The position numbers and the translations under genes are program-made. The notes under the pieces were generated by a model. That model searched no databases. It was not told the origin of the DNA and worked only from the letters and a program-made list of their open reading frames with translations. From contig JADKBU010000031.1 in assembly GCA_016714935.1 (NCBI GenBank), positions 1 through 64,000 of the forward strand: 64,000 bases of DNA, given 5' to 3'. This DNA is from Candidatus Accumulibacter propinquus. GTDB taxonomy: Bacteria > Pseudomonadota > Gammaproteobacteria > Burkholderiales > Rhodocyclaceae. Below, in pieces: positions 60,962 to 64,000 of this stretch (position 1 is its first letter; the number at the start of each line of letters is the position of its first letter).

Positions 60962-62446
60962 TCAGCGAACATGCTGTTCTATGAAACGCTTCACGGCATC
61001 AACACTGACGTCCATCACCTGCACCCTTTGCGGCAGGTCTTCAATGCCCTGCAAGCCGGCAGGTCGCTGCGGTTGCCGGCCGAGAGCCTCGACGATCGTT
61101 TGCTCGAACTTGGCCGGCAGGGCCGTTTCGAGAACCACCATCGGCATGTCGGGCGTGCGCAACTCGCTGCCGACCTTGAGCCCGTCGGCGGTGTGCGTAT
61201 CGATCATCAGGCCGTACTTGGCGAAGGTCTGACGGATCGTTGCCAGCCGATCGGCATGTGTGCTGCTCCCGGAAATGAAGCCGAATTGAGGCAGGCGGGC
61301 TAGGAAGGGCGTGCCCGAGAGGTCAAAACTGCGACCGGCATCCACCTCTGCCCATAGCTTGCGCACCACGCTCGCATCCCGTCCTACCAAATCGAAGACA
61401 AATCGTTCGAAGTTGGATGCTTTCGAGATGTCCATCGAAGGGCTCGACGTGGCGCAGGTTTCGGCAGTCGAGCGAGGCCGGTAGACGCCGGTGCGGAAAA
61501 ATTCGTCGAGTACGTCGTTCTCGTTGGTCGCCAGCACCAGTCGCCCGATCGGCAAACCCATCATGCGCGCGATGTGGCCGGCGCAGATGTTGCCGAAGTT
61601 GCCCGAAGGTACGGCAAAGGCCACCTGGTGATTGCTGCCTCTGGGTGCTGCGGCCGTGGCGGCGAAGTAACCCTTGAAGTAGTACACAACCTGCGCAGCG
61701 ACGCGCGCCCAGTTGATCGAGTTGACCGCTCCGATCTTGTACTTTGCCTTGAAGGCATGATCATTGGACACCGCCTTGACGATGTCCTGGGCATCGTCAA
61801 AGGTGCCGCGTACGGCGATGTTGTGGATATTGGCATCGTGCAGCGAATACATCTGCGCACGCTGGAAAGCGCTCATCCGATCGTGCGGCGAAAGCATGAA
61901 CACCCGCACGCCCTGCTTGCCGCGCATCGCATATTCGGCAGACGAGCCGGTATCTCCCGAGGTGGCGCCGAGAATGTTGATCTCTGCGCCTTGTCTTGCC
62001 AGGACGTATTCGAAAAGGTGGCCAAGCAACTGCATGGCCATGTCCTTGAAGGCGAGCGTCGGGCCGTTCGAGAGTTCGAGGATGGCCAGGCCACCTTCGG
62101 CGCGCGCCGGGTCCGGTCGCTCCAGCCAGAGCAAGGGAGTGATCTCGCCTGCAGTTTCCTTGCGGCGGCCGTTGCCATACACCTCTGCGGTGTAGGTCCG
62201 GGTCACCAGGGCTCTCAGATCTGCCGGCGGGATGTCGTCGACGAATCTGGAAAGCACCGCCCAGGCCAGGTCGGCATACGATAGTTGCCGCCATTGCTCG
62301 AGTTCGCTGCTGCTGACTTGCGGATAGGATTCAGGAAGATAGAGTCCACCGTCCGGCGCCAGGCCGCCAAGCAGGATCTCGCTGAAGGTCGGACCTGAGG
62401 AAGTGGGCATACCGGAAAGATGACCGCGAGTCGAGATATAGCGCAT
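60962..62446 (-). CDS. thrC: Threonine synthase
   Basis: The 494-residue PLP enzyme has SNGPTLAFKDMAMQL with the PLP lysine K134, then INILGATSGDTGSSAEYAM (phosphate loop), VKAVSNDHAFKAKYKIGAVNSINWARVAAQVVYYFKGYFA, and FAVPSGNFGNICAGHIARMMGLPI. It turns O-phosphohomoserine into threonine. It belongs to the longer ThrC group found in proteobacteria. thrB or hom are not in the window. Start ATG at 62446 is the only one before RYISTRGHLSG. Confidence 0.96.
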   Translation of the reverse strand: MRYISTRGHLSGMPTSSGPTFSEILLGGLAPDGGLYLPESYPQVSSSELEQWRQLSYADLAWAVLSRFVDDIPPADLRALVTRTYTAEVYGNGRRKETAGEITPLLWLERPDPARAEGGLAILELSNGPTLAFKDMAMQLLGHLFEYVLARQGAEINILGATSGDTGSSAEYAMRGKQGVRVFMLSPHDRMSAFQRAQMYSLHDANIHNIAVRGTFDDAQDIVKAVSNDHAFKAKYKIGAVNSINWARVAAQVVYYFKGYFAATAAAPRGSNHQVAFAVPSGNFGNICAGHIARMMGLPIGRLVLATNENDVLDEFFRTGVYRPRSTAETCATSSPSMDISKASNFERFVFDLVGRDASVVRKLWAEVDAGRSFDLSGTPFLARLPQFGFISGSSTHADRLATIRQTFAKYGLMIDTHTADGLKVGSELRTPDMPMVVLETALPAKFEQTIVEALGRQPQRPAGLQGIEDLPQRVQVMDVSVDAVKRFIEQHVR

Positions 62447-62546
62447 GGCGATGACCGTGAGGGCGAAAGCAGAGGGAAGACGGCAAGCGAGCAGTCTACC
62501 ACGCTCTCGCCCTAGTACTGGAGGGCCGGCGGACCCGGCCGAAAGC

Positions 62547-63278
62547 TCAGCCAGTGATCACGCAATTCTTGCCCGCGCGTTTGGCAGCATAGGTCGCCGC
62601 ATCCGCACGCAGAATCGTGTGGTCCAGGGCTTCGCCGACTTCCTGCATGACGACGCCTGCGCTGAAGGTCAGGACGGCATCAGTGCCCGGGATGGCGTGC
62701 GCCGCAAGTTGTCGCTGGAAACGCGAAATTGCCGCCGCCGCCGCGTTCAGCTCGGTTTCCGGCAGCAGCAGGACAAACTCTTCGCCCCCGAAGCGGCAAA
62801 GAATGTCGGACGGGCGCAGAGCAGCGCACAGGACCTTGACCAGGTGGACCAGGGCCTGGTCGCCCACGTGGTGTCCAAAGGTGTCGTTCAATCGCTTGAA
62901 ATCATCGATATCGATCAGTGCCAGGGCCATCGAGCTGCCACTTCTGCGTGCGCGTGCCAGTTCGCGCCGGTGAGCATCATCAAAGCCACGGCGGTTGAGG
63001 GCGCCCGTCAGGGTATCGGTGAAAGCGGCCGCACGCGCTTCGCACAAAGCTGTTTCGAGTTCTCCGATACGCAGTTCCGCTGCCATCAGATCCAGCACCG
63101 TTGCTTGCGGTCGAGGGGAATCAATGCGGCGAACGTGGGTGTGCTGCGTACGGCCGTTGGCTATGGGCAGCAGCATCTGCGGCTGTGCTGAGAGGGTCAT
63201 GGCTGGCGGGCGCGGGTGCAGGTGACGAGACGCACAGCGCGAGGAATGAACAGGGGCAGAGTGGTCATGCTTGAACAT
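62547..63278 (-). CDS. GGDEF diguanylate cyclase with inhibitory site
   Basis: The 243-residue protein has no recognisable sensor. Its N-terminal 80 residues are basic and low-complexity, and the catalytic domain runs from about 85 to the end: DTLTGALNRRGFDDAHRRE, ALIDIDDFKRLNDTFGHHVGDQAL, and RFGGEEFVLLLPET, with the active GGEEF at 164-168. An RxxD allosteric site (R155-P-S-D158) is five residues upstream of it, so product feedback is expected. A second start at the methionine before TLSAQPQ (63200) is possible. This gene and the HD-GYP regulator at 22.6 kb make the two visible ends of c-di-GMP control. Confidence 0.9.
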   Translation of the reverse strand: MFKHDHSAPVHSSRCASRHLHPRPPAMTLSAQPQMLLPIANGRTQHTHVRRIDSPRPQATVLDLMAAELRIGELETALCEARAAAFTDTLTGALNRRGFDDAHRRELARARRSGSSMALALIDIDDFKRLNDTFGHHVGDQALVHLVKVLCAALRPSDILCRFGGEEFVLLLPETELNAAAAAISRFQRQLAAHAIPGTDAVLTFSAGVVMQEVGEALDHTILRADAATYAAKRAGKNCVITG

Positions 63279-63409
63279 TTTCTTGCTTCTCCGTCAGGGG
63301 TGCAACTCAGGGTTGGACATACTCCCAGCAACGGACGCCCGCCGGAGATCTTGAGACATTATTCACGAAAATCATTCAACATACTGTTTGTAGTAGGGAA
63401 TCCACCTTC

Positions 63410-64000
63410 CTATTGATCACTTTCCGAGCGTATGGCGAGCAGAGAGTTCGTCAGCGCACCGGAAAAGGAGAGCATCCCTGCCGCCGCCAGCCACATGCCT
63501 TCGTCTATTCCAAGCGCCAGCAGGATACCGCCCAGGATGAACACCGGCGAGCGCAGCGACCCTCCGCAACGCAGGGCGGCGTGCATCCGCGTGCGCGCCG
63601 GAGTACGTTTTCCTGGGTGGAACCACACCGGCAGCAGTTGCGCCAGCGCTCCCGTGACCAGCGGCAAGAGGAAGGCCACGACAAACGCCGGCACCGCATC
63701 GCGGCCGTCCAGGGCCTTGAAGGCATGGGCGATTCCCAGGACAAGCAACAGCAGAAATCCGGCCAGCGCAGCGGCCAGGGATGCCGCTGCGCCGTCACCG
63801 GCAATGGTTCGCCAGCCATAGCGCCGCAGCCATGCGAGACCGATCCTGAACACAACGGCCAGGTACATGACTGCCCCAGAAAGTGCGAGAGGTGGCCAGC
63901 AAGCGGCGCCAATGGCTACCAGCAGCGCTCCACCCGCCGCCCATGGCAGGTCGTGTCGGAGGCGTTGCGCGGCGTCGGCATCGGGGTCGCTCAGGGCGGT
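63410..64000 (-). CDS. Polytopic membrane protein, 5' end outside window
   Basis: The C-terminal 196 residues are present and the frame is open to the right edge. At least five hydrophobic segments occur, for example VPAFVVAFLLPLVTGALAQLLPVWFHPGK and PVFILGGILLALGIDEGMWLAAAGMLSFSGALTNSLLAI, with short positively charged loops including RTPARTRMHAALRCGG. I do not recognise the family. The methionine at 63868 is probably internal because the sequence upstream, DADAAQRLRHDLPWAAGGALLVAIG, is similar in style. Confidence 0.6.
   Translation of the reverse strand, partial: TALSDPDADAAQRLRHDLPWAAGGALLVAIGAACWPPLALSGAVMYLAVVFRIGLAWLRRYGWRTIAGDGAAASLAAALAGFLLLLVLGIAHAFKALDGRDAVPAFVVAFLLPLVTGALAQLLPVWFHPGKRTPARTRMHAALRCGGSLRSPVFILGGILLALGIDEGMWLAAAGMLSFSGALTNSLLAIRSESDQ

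Overview
The window is high-GC chromosomal DNA from a betaproteobacterium, most likely of the Rhodocyclales (Candidatus Accumulibacter / Dechloromonas type). This rests on the cysS-TPR-ppiA-ppiB-lpxH order, a STAS-like protein in front of hslVU, a DUF3579 gene, tandem Phasin_2 genes, a PEP-CTERM protein and a cytochrome c5-type protein. The lineage is inferred from gene content and was not tested by a search. Most of the window is housekeeping. I saw no insertion sequence, prophage or CRISPR array.

Layout. 0-1.6 kb: a partial sigma-54 activator with a CARF-like N-terminus (RtcR type) and an orphan ParD-like antitoxin. 1.9-7.7 kb: an MFS transporter and GNAT pair, then a glycolipid-type set (ChbG/HpnK deacetylase, GtrA, ArnT-like transferase, frameshifted GT2). 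7.8-16.9 kb: tRNA-Arg, cytochrome c5, rep, tRNA-Val, a frameshifted DUF3579 gene, hrpA, an EI24 membrane protein and a MoaB/CinA-like protein. 16.9-18.4 kb: two phasins behind a near-consensus promoter flanked by a 17-18 bp direct repeat that looks like a PhaR operator pair. 18.6-23.7 kb: an HD-GYP regulator, a solute-binding protein and a hybrid histidine kinase in one operon. 24-34 kb: gltX, tRNA-Ala, tRNA-Glu, dtd, an ArsN2-like gene, a CDF transporter remnant, a YejM/PbgA-like sulfatase, ratA-like, glnS, arsC, a CBS protein and a PEP-CTERM GDSL hydrolase. The hydrolase has a sigma-54-like promoter and an intrinsic terminator in its leader. 34.4-40 kb: a MacAB-type efflux operon led by a TPR/outer-membrane barrel fusion.

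40-51.5 kb is the protein quality-control block: STAS protein, hslV, hslU, Usp, TerC, a Ser/Thr kinase with a cyclic-nucleotide-binding-like domain, grpE (with a sigma-32-type promoter), dnaK and dnaJ, then a branched-chain amino-acid type binding protein. 51.5-64 kb: cysS, a second TPR protein whose repeat module is a close paralogue of the 39 kb one, ppiA, ppiB, lpxH, recQ, an FMN glutamate-synthase-like protein whose frame runs antisense into recQ, nadC, a 45-residue membrane peptide, thrC, a GGDEF protein and a partial membrane protein.

The least ordinary items are the CARF/sigma-54 regulator, whose target lies outside the window, the phasin promoter with its repeat, the PEP-CTERM leader, the TPR module joined to two unrelated C-termini, and four damaged or oddly terminated genes (GT2, DUF3579, CDF remnant, recQ-overlapping frame). 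Some of the single-base frameshifts may be sequencing errors.
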